Below, piece after piece: positions 5,936 through 6,134 of a DNA stretch of 6,134 nucleotides. A model generated the notes under the pieces. The model had not been told where the DNA came from. It made no database searches and saw only the letters and a list, made by a program, of their open reading frames with translations. Position numbers and translations under genes: made by a program. Position 1 is the stretch's first letter. Each line of letters starts with the position of its first letter. Source of the stretch: Neptuniibacter sp. (GTDB lineage Bacteria > Pseudomonadota > Gammaproteobacteria > Pseudomonadales > Balneatricaceae); NCBI GenBank assembly GCA_030149405.1, contig JASBRM010000012.1, positions 1 to 6,134 of the forward strand, given 5' to 3'.

Positions 5936-6134
5936 TTACTTTCTTAGCTGCTCTTTGACGTAACTGGAGATAAGCAGGGCGTCTTTCCTGGACAGGTCGT
6001 CAAACACTGGCATCCCAGGCTTATCCCTTTTCCCTTTACGAATCAAAAGCATAATATCGGAAGCAGACATCTCAGAGCCGGCATTAGCTGGAATGCCTTT
6101 GATGAAGTTCCCTCCCCCATCTTTCTCATGACAA
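5936..6134 (-). CDS. Class I cytochrome c, C-terminal fragment (partial)
   Basis: The last 65 codons of a minus-strand gene whose 5' end is beyond the right edge. The visible part opens with CHEKDGGGNF, the second Cys and the axial His of what should be a CxxCH heme c site; the first Cys is outside the window. It continues with IKGIPANAGSEM and an ILMLLIRKGK-like helix (DIMLLIRKGKRDK, about 26-38). The GMPVFDDLS segment then supplies Met41 as the likely second axial ligand, and the C-terminal helix DALLISSYVKEQLRK ends at a TAA. The order CH, G-x-MP, LS, SYVK is the usual C-terminal half of small periplasmic class I cytochromes c (electron carriers). Whether the whole protein is a monoheme carrier or a domain of a larger protein cannot be seen. 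It precedes the ABC exporter on the same strand by 103 nt, but the exporter has its own candidate promoter. Confidence 0.82.
   Translation of the reverse strand, partial: CHEKDGGGNFIKGIPANAGSEMSASDIMLLIRKGKRDKPGMPVFDDLSRKDALLISSYVKEQLRK

Noticed and set aside
1..6134. Mobile element, CRISPR array, tRNA or rRNA
   Set aside because: I saw no transposase or integrase pattern, no regularly spaced repeat array and no tRNA-like cloverleaf arms; gene style is uniform across the window.

Overview
The window looks like ordinary chromosomal DNA from a gammaproteobacterium, probably an aerobic pseudomonad-like or marine oceanospirillad-like lineage. The basis is the protein style, the classic MoxR/VWA gene order, a bacterial dodecin and a class I cytochrome c. 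Base composition is moderate (G+C close to half), coding is dense, and I see no mobile element, CRISPR array, tRNA or rRNA. The genus is inference only.

Layout. Positions 1-3559, all on the minus strand, hold a five-gene operon read right to left: MoxR AAA+ ATPase, DUF58 protein, DUF4381 membrane protein, BatA-like VWA membrane protein, and the first 50 codons of a BatB-like VWA protein cut by the window edge. The genes are 10 nt apart or overlap by 11, 8 and 1 nt, which indicates one translationally coupled transcript. Positions 3560-3767 are a divergent intergenic region with a candidate moxR promoter. Positions 3768-3983 on the plus strand encode a dodecin. It converges, across only 19 nt, on a large minus-strand ABC exporter (4003-5832, membrane domain fused to ATPase domain). 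Upstream of the exporter is a short, repeat-rich spacer (5833-5935). Beyond that lies the 3' end of a minus-strand cytochrome c gene (5936-6134), cut by the right edge just after its first heme-site cysteine.

How the genes work together. MoxR ATPases are known to be encoded beside VWA proteins and are thought to act as chaperone-like remodelers of complexes whose VWA partners bind through a metal-dependent adhesion site. Here the soluble MoxR and DUF58 proteins would act from the cytoplasm on the membrane-anchored DUF4381, BatA and BatB proteins, an arrangement related to the Bat (aerotolerance) operons. Dodecin is an independent flavin-storage protein. The ABC exporter and cytochrome c are neighbours with no evident functional link.

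I do not see a clearly new system. The most unusual part is the 103-nt spacer between the cytochrome c gene and the ABC exporter. A good extended -10 promoter is interleaved there with repeated GCTGCT/AGCAGC arms, a terminator-like hairpin and a 9-bp inverted repeat at both ends. The hairpin could stop read-through transcripts while sparing those that start at the internal promoter.
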